A stretch of DNA of 49,878 nt. Source: Candidatus Fermentibacterota bacterium. GTDB taxonomy: Bacteria > Fermentibacterota > Fermentibacteria > Fermentibacterales > JCC-6. The stretch spans positions 1 through 49,878 of the forward strand of contig JAUWSQ010000016.1 in NCBI GenBank assembly GCA_030609965.1, in the 5' to 3' direction. This document shows, piece by piece, positions 8,413-17,039 of this stretch (positions are counted from its first letter, which is position 1; every line of letters starts with the position of its first letter). The position numbers and the translations under genes are program-made. The notes under the pieces were generated by a model. The model had not been told where the DNA came from and searched no databases. It saw only the letters and a list, made by a program, of their open reading frames with translations.

Positions 8413-9351
8413 TCAGTACGTCAGTGTTCTCTGCTTGAATCCGTATCCCATTACATCGTAAGCGTCATGCAGCACCATGAAAGCGTCCGGATCAATCCCC
8501 TTCAGTAACCTCCTGAGTATCATAACCTGCCTGCGATGAATACAGACGTAAATAACATCTTTCTCTTTCCTGCTGTATCCACCCTCCGCTTTGAGGAAGG
8601 TTACACCTCTGTTGAGCTTCTTGAAAATGGCATCTCTTACTTTATCGGGTTTCTCAGTCACTATCATCACCGCTTTAACATAAGGCATTCCCTCAGCGGC
8701 GAAATCAGTCATCTTGCTAGTAAGGAACAGGTTAAGATAAGCCCATATAACGATGACCGGATTCCTGAATACGACGCCAACCGTCAGAATGATCAGAGAT
8801 TCGACCATCCAGTAACCGGTGCTTATCGAAACTCCGGTATACTTTTTCAGAATTGCCACGGGAATATCAGTTCCACCGGTGGAGCCCCGGTATTTGAAAA
8901 TCAGGCCAAGACCAAGGCCAAGCAGAGCGGAACCGGCTATGGATGCCAGCAGAATGTCCATTTCGGAATTGCCGGTAAAAAAGACCGCCAGTCGCGGCAG
9001 CTGTTCCGCTCCGGCAACGTTATGGACGAGATTTTCATAGTCTGAAAGAAATGAGAGATGGGAAGGCTGAAAGAGCCAGCACATGGAATTCGACATGAGC
9101 ATTCCCACAAGGCTTCTTACCCCGAACTGTTTCCCGACGGCCAGATAACCTAAGAAAAAAAGAGGTACGTTGAAACCGAACATCCAGATGCTTTCGGAAA
9201 CACCTGTCCAGTGGTACAGAACCTGCGCCAGACCTGCTACTCCGCCAGGCGATATCCGGAATGGAAACAGAAACCACGAATAGGCCATTCCAAACAGGAT
9301 AGAACCTGCTAAAATACCCACGTAATCCTGAAGTTCATTCCTGATACTCAC
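8413..9351 (-). CDS. YitT-family membrane protein (DUF161/DUF2179)
   Basis: An integral membrane protein of the YitT family: five or six hydrophobic segments in the first ~210 residues (with the family sequence F-R-I-S-P-G-G-V-A-G and G-S-T-G-G-T-D-I), then a cytoplasmic DUF2179 domain (about 225-305, with G-V-T-F-L-K-A-E-G-G-Y and V-I-Y-V-C-I-H). Transport function is suspected but not established for the family. Start choice: an upstream GTG at 9360 overlaps the AGGAGGTG site; the GTG at 9351 is spaced 8 bases from GGAGG and gives MSIRNELQDYV, so I take 312 residues. A hairpin with a T-run lies upstream (9373-9409). Confidence 0.88.
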   Translation of the reverse strand: MSIRNELQDYVGILAGSILFGMAYSWFLFPFRISPGGVAGLAQVLYHWTGVSESIWMFGFNVPLFFLGYLAVGKQFGVRSLVGMLMSNSMCWLFQPSHLSFLSDYENLVHNVAGAEQLPRLAVFFTGNSEMDILLASIAGSALLGLGLGLIFKYRGSTGGTDIPVAILKKYTGVSISTGYWMVESLIILTVGVVFRNPVIVIWAYLNLFLTSKMTDFAAEGMPYVKAVMIVTEKPDKVRDAIFKKLNRGVTFLKAEGGYSRKEKDVIYVCIHRRQVMILRRLLKGIDPDAFMVLHDAYDVMGYGFKQRTLTY

Positions 9352-9372
9352 TCTAATCACCTCCTGCTTGCA

Positions 9373-9409
9373 GCAAAAGAAAGGGACAAAGCCGAAAGTG
9401 GCCTTGTCC
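9373..9409 (-). terminator. Terminator hairpin between the YEYQ-repeat gene and yitT
   Basis: On the minus strand GGACAAGGCC (9409-9400) pairs with GGCTTTGTCC (9393-9384) around a 6-base loop, followed by CTTTCTTTT. It probably ends the transcript of the repeat protein at 9544. As it is only ~20 bases before the yitT ribosome binding site, an attenuator role for yitT is also possible. Confidence 0.65.
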
Positions 9410-9543
9410 TGTCACATGCTGGAAATATAATCGATCGCTTCTCTGATCGCCTAAAACTAACAGGTCTGTGGGATTCTGCCTGGAACCCCATCTTCAGAGA
9501 ATTACAGCATTACAGCAGTATTGATCTAATGAAGCCTTATCTG

Positions 9544-9858
9544 CTACTTATTTTTGCCTTCCCAGCCAGCCTGGTACTCATACTCAACGAAATACACGCA
9601 GAGGTCCGCCTGATACTCATAATCCACATAGTAGATATCGATGTTCGACTGGTACTCGTAATTGACGAAATACCACAAAGCGTCTTCGCCGTCCGACTGG
9701 TAATCGTAATCGACAACAAATACGGATATATCCGCCTGATACTCGTAATCCACGACGAATATTTTCAGATCGGCCTGGTATTCGTAGTCACATATATAAA
9801 CGCTGCCTGCAACTGCAGCAGTTGCAACTGCAGTAAGAATCGCAAAATACACTTTCAT
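9544..9858 (-). CDS. Small secreted protein of six Y-E-Y-Q tandem repeats (DUF6150-like)
   Basis: A 104-residue protein: signal peptide (MKVYFAILTAVATAAVAGS), then six repeats of about 13 residues with the core D-Y-E-Y-Q-A-D followed by an alternating hydrophobic strand such as L-K-I-F-V-V. The third repeat carries a short insertion (G-E-D-A-L-W), and the last ends Y-E-Y-Q-A-G-W. The pattern recalls the short-repeat family annotated as DUF6150/Septknot in Bacteroidota and Pseudomonadota; that name is from memory and needs a profile search. Alternating hydrophobic/aromatic strands suggest a beta-solenoid or stacked hairpins. The ATG at 9858 is chosen because it begins the signal peptide; in-frame codons upstream (to 9915) lack a plausible site. 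Function unknown. Confidence 0.8.
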   Translation of the reverse strand: MKVYFAILTAVATAAVAGSVYICDYEYQADLKIFVVDYEYQADISVFVVDYDYQSDGEDALWYFVNYEYQSNIDIYYVDYEYQADLCVYFVEYEYQAGWEGKNK

Positions 9859-9956
9859 GAAACACCCGCTTTCATCATAATACCATTTCATTGCTATGGA
9901 ATATATAATTGTCAATATATGTATCTGATGTGAACAACTGAAAGGGGATACTCTCT

Positions 9957-12164
9957 ATGAAATACAAATATGCTTTTCCGGTACTTATTCTGGTTCTTCT
10001 TGTTCCATGCTGCAGCAGCGGAGGCGAAACCATGCTTGGCTCAAATAACGATATTCATGACGAAGAATTGCGATTCCCGGTCGAAGCTCCCGTGGCTGAA
10101 ACATTCGCTGACCGGTTCTTCGAGCCAGTGGAATCAAGCACTGTTCCGAATATGGCTTCCCTGGAGTTACCGGTTAACCCGGAGGAAGTATTCAATCTCG
10201 ATGATATCATCAATGTATCTGGAATTGGCCGGGTTCCCCAATTGCTGTTTGAGAATGGTTTTATCGTATACGAACCTTTCCATATCACGAACAATCCGAT
10301 CAGAGCTTATTCGCTGATCGAAACATGGGATCAGCCTGTGTATGTATCATCCGGGATTCCTCTTCATATGCTTCATATCTTTTTTGATCAGATTCTCCAG
10401 GATATTGAAGAGAATTACCTCTACGTCGATCTTGAGATTGTCTGCAGGAGTCTTTATGAAAGCAATTTTGAAAGAGGCTGCAACCTGAATGCAGCATTTT
10501 TTGCCGTACCCCTCGCGTTCCTCGACCCGGAATTCGTACCCGACCAGTCCATTGCAGAAGCTGTTGACTCCGAAATAGCGCTGATAGAAGATCACATCGG
10601 CTTTGATGACAGCCCCGTAATGGGATACAGGGAAGACTACTCCCAGTACGTCCCGAGGGGACACTATACATCCAGCCCCGGGCTTGAGCGGTATTTCAAG
10701 GCGATGATGTGGCTGGGCAGGCTTACGTTCATTCTGAATGGAGGAGAACCCAACGGGCAGATGGCCGAGTACATCGTCTCAGAAGAAGATGCCCGCGTTA
10801 TGACTGCAAGCGCTCTCTGTATCGTTTCTGATCTCTCGGAAATCGAACATGAAGGAGAGCTTCTTCTTGATAAATGGAGGCGGATCTATGAGATAACGGC
10901 TTTCTTCGCCGGTTTTGCAGACGACCTCTCCGTGCCGCAATACTCCAGTGCCGCACGGGAAACCGCAGGCGAATCTGCAGACAGTCAGCTTATCTGGAGT
11001 TTGGATTTCTACCGATTATTCAGGAGCTATGTAAACTCCAATTTTGCAGGCCCCGGCATATACAGCGGCACAGGAGAGCTTATTTCGATGCCGGATGAAC
11101 AGGGGGAATTCGATCCTCATGATCTTCAGGAGGCATTCCAGAAAACCACCGGCTTCAGGTTCCTTGGGCAGAGGTATACACCTGACAGCGAGATTCTGGG
11201 AAAACTCGTCTTCCCGGCTGTTGGAGCGAATCCGTCAGGAAATCGCAGGTTCATGCCCAGTGGTCTTGATATTGCAGCGGCCTTCGGCAGCGTCGCTGCC
11301 CTCTCTATTCTTGAAGAACGTGGAGACCTGGAGTACGCATACTATGCAGATTCACTGGAGTCGCTGAAGGGAATGATTGAGGAGTACGGCCCCGCAGACT
11401 GGCATGCAACGCTTTACATGTCATGGCTTCACTGCATTTACCTTCTTCAGCAGGAAAAAGGAGAAGGCTACCCTGATTTCATGCGGACAGAAGCGTGGGA
11501 TCGTCACACCCTTTCAAATTTCCTGGCATCCTGGGCAATGCTCAGACATGATACAATCCTATACGCAAAACAGAGTTACACTATGGAATGCGGCAGCGCG
11601 CCCGGACCCTATGAGGAACCGGAACCCTCCGCCGGATTCGTTGAACCCGTACCGGAAGTTTATGCTGAATTGAATGCCACACTTCAGATGGCACAGAGGG
11701 GTCTTCGTGAATATGGCGTTCTTGACAGCAGTATCGAAGGCCGATTCAGAAATGCCTGTTCCATTATGACACGCCTTCAGGACATAGCTGAAAGGGAACT
11801 CGCTGGCTCCGTGATAACTTCTGAAGATGCGGATTTTCTAAAAGGTTTCGCCAGTAATCTGGAATCGGCCATCTCCTGGGGTGCTGAAACAACTGAAGGC
11901 CTGGAAACATCACTTATCGCCGATGTTCATACGGATCAGAACAGCAGCTCAGTGCTTGAAGTCGCTTCAGGAGATATTGACTACTGCATAGTTATCTACA
12001 GAAGGCCTGACGGCAACATCGAAGCGGCTGTTGGACCCGTACTAAGCTATTACGAATTCACATGGCCCATGTCGGACAGACTGACAGATGAAGCCTGGAG
12101 GGAAATGCTGTCGGGAGATAGCACACCCGAAAGACCGCTCTGGGTAACAGAATACATGAAGTAA
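9957..12164 (+). CDS. DUF3160-family exported lipoprotein
   Basis: A 735-residue protein with a signal sequence ending L-V-P-C (C18), a somewhat unusual lipobox (P before Cys), so probably a lipoprotein. The mature part has the DUF3160 layout: L-F-E-N-G-F-I-V, then W-D-Q-P-V-Y-V-S-S-G-I-P-L-H-M-L-H-I-F-F, and helical segments throughout; the final ~100 residues carry A-V-G-P-V-L-S-Y-Y-E-F. DUF3160 proteins are exported and of unknown function. GGGG at about 9944 serves as ribosome binding site. Its stop lies 7 bases from the convergent gene at 12172. Confidence 0.8.
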   Translation: MKYKYAFPVLILVLLVPCCSSGGETMLGSNNDIHDEELRFPVEAPVAETFADRFFEPVESSTVPNMASLELPVNPEEVFNLDDIINVSGIGRVPQLLFENGFIVYEPFHITNNPIRAYSLIETWDQPVYVSSGIPLHMLHIFFDQILQDIEENYLYVDLEIVCRSLYESNFERGCNLNAAFFAVPLAFLDPEFVPDQSIAEAVDSEIALIEDHIGFDDSPVMGYREDYSQYVPRGHYTSSPGLERYFKAMMWLGRLTFILNGGEPNGQMAEYIVSEEDARVMTASALCIVSDLSEIEHEGELLLDKWRRIYEITAFFAGFADDLSVPQYSSAARETAGESADSQLIWSLDFYRLFRSYVNSNFAGPGIYSGTGELISMPDEQGEFDPHDLQEAFQKTTGFRFLGQRYTPDSEILGKLVFPAVGANPSGNRRFMPSGLDIAAAFGSVAALSILEERGDLEYAYYADSLESLKGMIEEYGPADWHATLYMSWLHCIYLLQQEKGEGYPDFMRTEAWDRHTLSNFLASWAMLRHDTILYAKQSYTMECGSAPGPYEEPEPSAGFVEPVPEVYAELNATLQMAQRGLREYGVLDSSIEGRFRNACSIMTRLQDIAERELAGSVITSEDADFLKGFASNLESAISWGAETTEGLETSLIADVHTDQNSSSVLEVASGDIDYCIVIYRRPDGNIEAAVGPVLSYYEFTWPMSDRLTDEAWREMLSGDSTPERPLWVTEYMK

Positions 12165-12171
12165 CTCTACA

Positions 12172-12633
12172 CTAGAACCCGAGCCCTGCACCGCCGGAAA
12201 AGATCCAGTCATGATCGGTATCGACGCCTGATACGTGACGATAAATACCTGCGGAAAGAATAAAGAGGTGGAACCCCCCGCGTACTTCAATTCCTGTGTA
12301 AGTCTGCTCATTCTCGAGGCCGTTCCAGGGATTATTCCACGTGTACATCAGGGAGCCGCAGATATCGACAGAGGTGATCGGAATAAATACCATACTGAAA
12401 GCGCTTCTTATCCCAAGGTGAACCTTCCCGCCAGCCAACCCGGGTTCCAGCCGGAGCACCATACCGCTGTCACCTCCCCAGAGACTGTTCCAGGGGATAC
12501 TGCAAAAGCCGATTGATACACTTAATTTCTGCGGTGTGGTAACTTTTACCCCTACTGTCGGCGACCACTCCAGCAAACCTCCATCAACTGCTGATACTGA
12601 AAAGAGGACAATAAGAACAGCAAGTAATCTCAT
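12172..12633 (-). CDS. Hypothetical secreted protein, possible small outer-membrane barrel
   Basis: A 153-residue protein with a signal peptide (MRLLAVLIVLFSVSAVDGG). The rest alternates hydrophobic and polar residues with many aromatic and glycine residues (for example the closing segment D-W-I-F-S-G-G-A-G-L-G-F) and ends in F, the pattern of small outer-membrane beta-barrels. I do not recognise a family. A CGGGGG site precedes the ATG. It is convergent with the DUF3160 gene. Confidence 0.65.
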   Translation of the reverse strand: MRLLAVLIVLFSVSAVDGGLLEWSPTVGVKVTTPQKLSVSIGFCSIPWNSLWGGDSGMVLRLEPGLAGGKVHLGIRSAFSMVFIPITSVDICGSLMYTWNNPWNGLENEQTYTGIEVRGGFHLFILSAGIYRHVSGVDTDHDWIFSGGAGLGF

Positions 12634-12881
12634 TTGAATACCCCCGGGTTGAACTGCTGTTATTATGATACGATTTTTCCTCCATCGGCAACGGCAATCT
12701 TAATGCTGTCCTTATGGACATCAAGGCCTACGTAACGTATAAACAATTCTGGACCACCCTTCTGGCACGGTTAACGTTTGGCAACTACTAACGTATATAA
12801 CTGTCTGGTTGTGTGGTTCAACCATTATGTCTAGTGTATGCATAGTGATAGAAGCTTAGATTAATTGAAAGGAGATACACT

Positions 12882-13586
12882 ATGAAACTTGTGCTTTGTG
12901 TTCTTGTACTTGCTGTATCACTCGCTATGGCTGGTGCCACAGCGGGTATAGAAGGAACCAGTGGAACATACTGGTATCCTTCAGATGCTGAAACAATCCT
13001 CTGGGAACAGCCTCCGACAGGTTTCGCTCAGGGATCCCAGTACTTCACAGACCTGTATCCTGAATACGACGCAGGTGTCGCAGATGATTTCATGTTCCCT
13101 GTAGACACCAAATGCAACAAAATCAAATGGTGGGGCGGTTACTGGAGTAATACTAATCTTTTCCCTATCGAAGCTCCTGTAGAGATTTATCTCTATGAAG
13201 ATGACGGCACCGGAAATGCACCCACACTTCCACAGCATTCCTCAGCTATCGCCAGCTGGATGATCCCCTGGGGAGATTACGACGAAGTTGCCGATCTGAA
13301 CAATTTCCTTTGCACATACGAATTCCCAGAGTGGGTTTGGTTCGACGCAAATGTCACATATTGGGTAGAGATCCGCAAGGCTTTCGCGCTTGATCCTTAC
13401 GGCCAGTACGGCTTTGTAGAGTCCGATCCTGGTTCCATGGCTCCCTGTGTCCAGGGATTCGACGGTCTCACTCCTCCCATCCTTTGGTGGACCCCAAGAC
13501 CTGCAGGCGCAGCATTCGTGCTTATCTGGGATGATGCACTCGCACTTGAGTCTTCAACCTGGGCTGATATCAAGACAATCTTCTAA
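12882..13586 (+). CDS. Secreted protein with T-W-A-D-I-K C-terminal tail
   Basis: A 234-residue protein with a signal peptide (MKLVLCVLVLAVSLAMAGATA) and a beta-sandwich-like mature domain rich in W, Y, D and P. The segment S-Q-Y-F-T-D-L-Y...A-D-D-F recalls exported proteins in which a 'DDF' strand starts a carbohydrate-binding-like fold. It ends S-S-T-W-A-D-I-K-T-I-F, matching the tail of the protein at 5904. AAAGGAG lies 7 bases before the ATG. A strong hairpin (13615-13644) follows, and behind it is a broken copy of this gene. Function unknown. Confidence 0.8.
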   Translation: MKLVLCVLVLAVSLAMAGATAGIEGTSGTYWYPSDAETILWEQPPTGFAQGSQYFTDLYPEYDAGVADDFMFPVDTKCNKIKWWGGYWSNTNLFPIEAPVEIYLYEDDGTGNAPTLPQHSSAIASWMIPWGDYDEVADLNNFLCTYEFPEWVWFDANVTYWVEIRKAFALDPYGQYGFVESDPGSMAPCVQGFDGLTPPILWWTPRPAGAAFVLIWDDALALESSTWADIKTIF

Positions 13587-13614
13587 ACAGCCTCTAGTTC
13601 TTGTTCTGACAGAT

Positions 13615-13646
13615 AACCGGGAAGAGCGGATGCTCTTCCCGGTTTA
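13615..13646 (+). terminator. Terminator-like hairpin
   Basis: A 13-bp perfect stem (13615-13627 with 13632-13644, loop GGAT) 28 bases after the stop of the tailed secreted protein. The stem ends in TTT but has no long T-run. Confidence 0.7.
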
Positions 13647-13666
13647 GTCATTTGAAGGGAGACACC

Positions 13667-13914
13667 ATGAAACCTCTGCTTTTTGTGCTGGCGTTTGCCG
13701 TGTCCCTCAGTATTACAGAACGCCCCACAGCGATGGAAGATGCAATCAGCAGCAGTGGAGCAGGCTGGCAGGGTTCCGAATATGAAAAGTACGATGGTCT
13801 CAGTTTCCCACCGGAAGCGCCATGGGATCACAGTACTTCCCTGACCTGTATTCTTACTACGATGCAGGTGTTGCAGATGATTTCGAATTCATGGATAGAA
13901 ACTGTGCAGGATGA
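13667..13914 (+). pseudogene. Frameshifted, truncated duplicate of the secreted protein at 12882
   Basis: A ribosome binding site (GAAGGGAG) and ATG open a signal peptide (MKPLLFVLAFAVSLSI) closely like that of the upstream gene. The frame is lost near 13825: in another frame the DNA reads S-Q-Y-F-P-D-L-Y-S-Y-Y-D-A-G-V-A-D-D-F, matching S-Q-Y-F-T-D-L-Y-P-E-Y-D-A-G-V-A-D-D-F of the intact gene, until TGA at 13912. The C-terminal ~150 residues and the tail are missing. This is a decayed tandem duplicate. The 89-codon open frame seen here (to 13921) is not a genuine intact protein. Confidence 0.8.
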
Positions 13915-14018
13915 TACTTGATGGACTTCAACCGGGCATGTATCTGGTGGTTATGAGATCGGATTATTTTTCCGTTTCAGACAGGTTGATAATCCTGCAG
14001 TAGCTGTAAAAACAGCTC

Positions 14019-15560
14019 TTACTCCCACTCGATCGTACCGGGCGGTTTTGTTGAGATATCGTACACTACCCGGCTGACACCGTTTACCCTGTTAACGATC
14101 GAGGATGATATCCTGGCCAGGTGTTCAGGAGGCATTCTGTACCAGTCAGCCGTCATCCCGTCTGTGGAAGTTACGGCACGGAGTGCGATAACCCTGTCAT
14201 AGGTTCTGCAATCCCCCATAACCCCGACGGTTCTTACCGGGAGAAGCACCGCGAAAGCCTGCCATATCTCATCGTAAAGATCGTTTTCATGAAGATAATC
14301 TATGAAAATCCTGTCAGCTTTTCTGAGAATATCCAAATCTTCACGGTTGATATCACCAAGTATCCTGACCGCCAGCCCAGGACCGGGAAATGGATGCCTT
14401 GATACGATGCGCTCCGGCAGACCAAACTCACGTCCAAGCTCCCTCACCTCGTCCTTGAACAGCTCTCGAAGCGGTTCGAGCAGCTTGAGGTTCATCATTT
14501 CGGGCAGCCCGCCCACATTGTGATGACTTTTGATGGTCGCGGAGGGTCCTAGAACTGAGATGCTCTCGATAACATCCGGATACAGTGTTCCCTGGGCCAG
14601 ATGGGTCACGTTATCAATCCCGGACGCAGCTTTCTCGAAGAGTTCAATGAAAACTCTGCCGATGATCTTTCTTTTCTTCTCCGGATCCGTCACCCCGCTC
14701 AAAGCGGAAAGGAACTCATCAGAGCCGTCAATAACCTTAAGCGGCATCCCGAAATGACCGCGAAAAGTCTCCACTACTTCTTCCCGCTCACCCATTCTCA
14801 ATAGCCCGTTATCCACGAAAATCGGAGTGAACCTCTGTGGAACCGCTTCATGAAGAAGCGCTGCTACAACGGAAGAATCCACACCGCCTGAAAGCCCGAG
14901 GATAACATTACCACCGCCGGCAAGCTCGTTTCGGACAGTTTTAATCGATTCTGTTCGGAATGTCTTCATACTCCAGCTGGGGGAAATACCGGATATTCCG
15001 AAAACAAAATTTCTCAGCAATCTTTCTCCGAATTCGGTATGGTTCACTTCAGGGTGAAACTGCACTCCAAACCTTCGCCTGGTTTCATCAGCCATAGCCG
15101 CGATCGGAAGAGAATCCGTATATGCTATCGTACTGTATCCTGCGGGAACCTCGACAACTCTGTCTCCGTGACTCATCCAGGCTTGAAGCCCGGATTCAAT
15201 ATTGCTGAAAATATCAACGTCTTTTTCAAAGTGCAGCTTCGCAGGCCCATATTCCCTCTCATATCCGCCCTCTACTTTTCCTTTATCATGAAGGGCCAGC
15301 AGCTGCATTCCGTAGCAGATGCCGAGCATCGGCAGTTCAATCTGAAATATTTCTGGATCAGGACGAGGAGAATCTGTATCGTATACGCTTGAAGGACCGC
15401 CTGATAGAATTATAGCGGCAGGTTCAATCCTCAATATTTCGGTCAGCGGTGCATTCCCGGGAATAAGCTCACAGTATACACCCATTTCCCGAACTCTTCT
15501 GGCTATCAGCTGATTGTACTGGGAACCGAAATCAAGAATCGCTACTCCGCCGCGAACCAT
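14019..15560 (-). CDS. guaA: GMP synthase (glutamine-hydrolysing)
   Basis: Converts XMP to GMP with ATP and glutamine. 513 residues: a class I glutamine amidotransferase domain (about 1-190; nucleophile in L-G-I-C-Y-G-M-Q, His-Glu in V-Q-F-H-P-E), an ATP pyrophosphatase domain (P-loop L-S-G-G-V-D-S-S at about 222-229) and the C-terminal dimerisation domain ending K-P-P-G-T-I-E-W-E, the family's canonical end. GGAGATAAT precedes the ATG. It is the last gene of a pyrG-purF-guaA operon, 9 bases after purF. Confidence 0.97.
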   Translation of the reverse strand: MVRGGVAILDFGSQYNQLIARRVREMGVYCELIPGNAPLTEILRIEPAAIILSGGPSSVYDTDSPRPDPEIFQIELPMLGICYGMQLLALHDKGKVEGGYEREYGPAKLHFEKDVDIFSNIESGLQAWMSHGDRVVEVPAGYSTIAYTDSLPIAAMADETRRRFGVQFHPEVNHTEFGERLLRNFVFGISGISPSWSMKTFRTESIKTVRNELAGGGNVILGLSGGVDSSVVAALLHEAVPQRFTPIFVDNGLLRMGEREEVVETFRGHFGMPLKVIDGSDEFLSALSGVTDPEKKRKIIGRVFIELFEKAASGIDNVTHLAQGTLYPDVIESISVLGPSATIKSHHNVGGLPEMMNLKLLEPLRELFKDEVRELGREFGLPERIVSRHPFPGPGLAVRILGDINREDLDILRKADRIFIDYLHENDLYDEIWQAFAVLLPVRTVGVMGDCRTYDRVIALRAVTSTDGMTADWYRMPPEHLARISSSIVNRVNGVSRVVYDISTKPPGTIEWE

Positions 15561-15569
15561 ATTATCTCC

Positions 15570-17039
15570 TTAACTGTGGCTTGTGTACTCATCATATTCT
15601 GCGAACTGCCCGGGTGGCGGTGCAGGATACTCACCATCAAAACAGGCTGTACAGTAATCACAAGGGTTATGTGCACTAACGCAGCTGAGCATTCCCTCCT
15701 TCGACAGGTATCCCAGGCTGTCAAGTTTAAGCTGATCCGCTATTTCTTCCACTGAGAAATTTCTGGCAATGAGCTTCGAGGGTTCTGGAAAATCTATTCC
15801 GAAGTAACAGCCATATTTATGCGGAGGGCAGCTCACCCTCATGTGAACCTCCGAAGCTCCGGCTTCCCGGAGAGCCCTTATTCTGGCGCGGCTTGTTGTA
15901 CCCCTGACAATACTGTCCTCGACAACACACAGCCTCTTGCCTTTCACAGCTTCCGGAATTGGCTGGAGCTTTCTCATGACCATCGTGGCTCTGTGTGCTT
16001 GCGCAGGGTTGATGAATGTCCTGCCTACGTAATGGTTGCGGGTGAAGCACATATCAAAGGGCAATCCAAGCTCTCTGGCAAAGCCCATTGCAGCAAACAT
16101 TCCACTATCTGGAACCGGAGCGACTATATCACATTCCGCGGGGTATTCCCTTGCCAGCTGACGCCCCATGGCCAGCCTTGTTGTATAGACGCTGTCTCCG
16201 AATACTTTGCTTCCAGGCCTCGCAAAATACACATGCTCGAAAATGCACTGCGCAAGCCCGGGTCTGTTTCTGAAAAGGTTCGCTCCGTTGCTGAACCGCT
16301 CCGATTCCGGAACGAAAGTATCATGGGGAATGTACAGGATCTCACCGGCACTAATTTCCCGCAGATACTCCGCACCGCATACATCAAAAGCAAGAGTTTC
16401 ACTCGCTATGATCCATCCACCCTCCTCGAACCTTCCGAGGTTCAGAGGGCGGAATCCAAGAGGATCTCTCACGGCATACAAACCATCCGGGGTCATCAGC
16501 AGGAAACAGTATGCGCCCTGGAGCCTGCCCAGAGCAATCTCCAGAGCTTCCCGGATGTTGAAACCGGTCTGCTCGAGATTGCGGGACATCAGGTGGAGAA
16601 CAACTTCCGTGTCAGTATTCGTCATGAAGATCGCTCCCTGACGATGAAGCTCTTCCCGTAGTGATCCGGCATTTGTGAGCGTTCCGTTATGGGCTATTCC
16701 TATCTGAAACCCGGCCATACTCACCATCAGCGGCTGAGCGTTCTCAACCCCGCTGCCACCATAGGTTCCATACCTTACATGGCCCATAGCCGCGTCGATT
16801 CTACCGGCGAACAAGTCAGGCGGAATATCGGACATAGCCTCGGATACGGTACCTTTTCTTTTGTGCAGCCTCATCTTGCCGTTGGAACAGGTCAGAACTC
16901 CAGCTGCTTCCTGGCCCCTGTGCTGGAGGGCCAGTAATCCCTCGGCTACAAGAGCGACCGAATCTCCGCTGAATCCGGTTATTCCGCACAAACCGCAGTA
17001 CTCACCTGCTTTGGCTTCTTCTGCTTTATTCAGATGCAT
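15570..17039 (-). CDS. purF: Amidophosphoribosyltransferase
   Basis: First committed enzyme of purine synthesis: PRPP plus glutamine to phosphoribosylamine. 489 residues. A 14-residue propeptide precedes C15 (C-G-L-C-G-I-T-G-F), the N-terminal nucleophile after processing. The PRPP loop is [11 protein letters not shown]. Cysteines in [14 protein letters not shown] and C-D-Y-C-T-A-C match the oxygen-sensitive [4Fe-4S] type known from Bacillus subtilis PurF. The start overlaps the end of pyrG by 14 bases, implying coupled translation. Confidence 0.96.
   Translation of the reverse strand: MHLNKAEEAKAGEYCGLCGITGFSGDSVALVAEGLLALQHRGQEAAGVLTCSNGKMRLHKRKGTVSEAMSDIPPDLFAGRIDAAMGHVRYGTYGGSGVENAQPLMVSMAGFQIGIAHNGTLTNAGSLREELHRQGAIFMTNTDTEVVLHLMSRNLEQTGFNIREALEIALGRLQGAYCFLLMTPDGLYAVRDPLGFRPLNLGRFEEGGWIIASETLAFDVCGAEYLREISAGEILYIPHDTFVPESERFSNGANLFRNRPGLAQCIFEHVYFARPGSKVFGDSVYTTRLAMGRQLAREYPAECDIVAPVPDSGMFAAMGFARELGLPFDMCFTRNHYVGRTFINPAQAHRATMVMRKLQPIPEAVKGKRLCVVEDSIVRGTTSRARIRALREAGASEVHMRVSCPPHKYGCYFGIDFPEPSKLIARNFSVEEIADQLKLDSLGYLSKEGMLSCVSAHNPCDYCTACFDGEYPAPPPGQFAEYDEYTSHS

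Noticed and set aside
13667..13921. An intact 85-residue secreted protein
   Set aside because: Comparison with the gene at 12882 shows a frameshift; the C-terminal third of this frame is out-of-frame sequence.
13999..14014. AGCTGT...ACAGCT hairpin after guaA as a terminator
   Set aside because: Short 6-bp stem without a following T-run on the minus strand; too weak to call.
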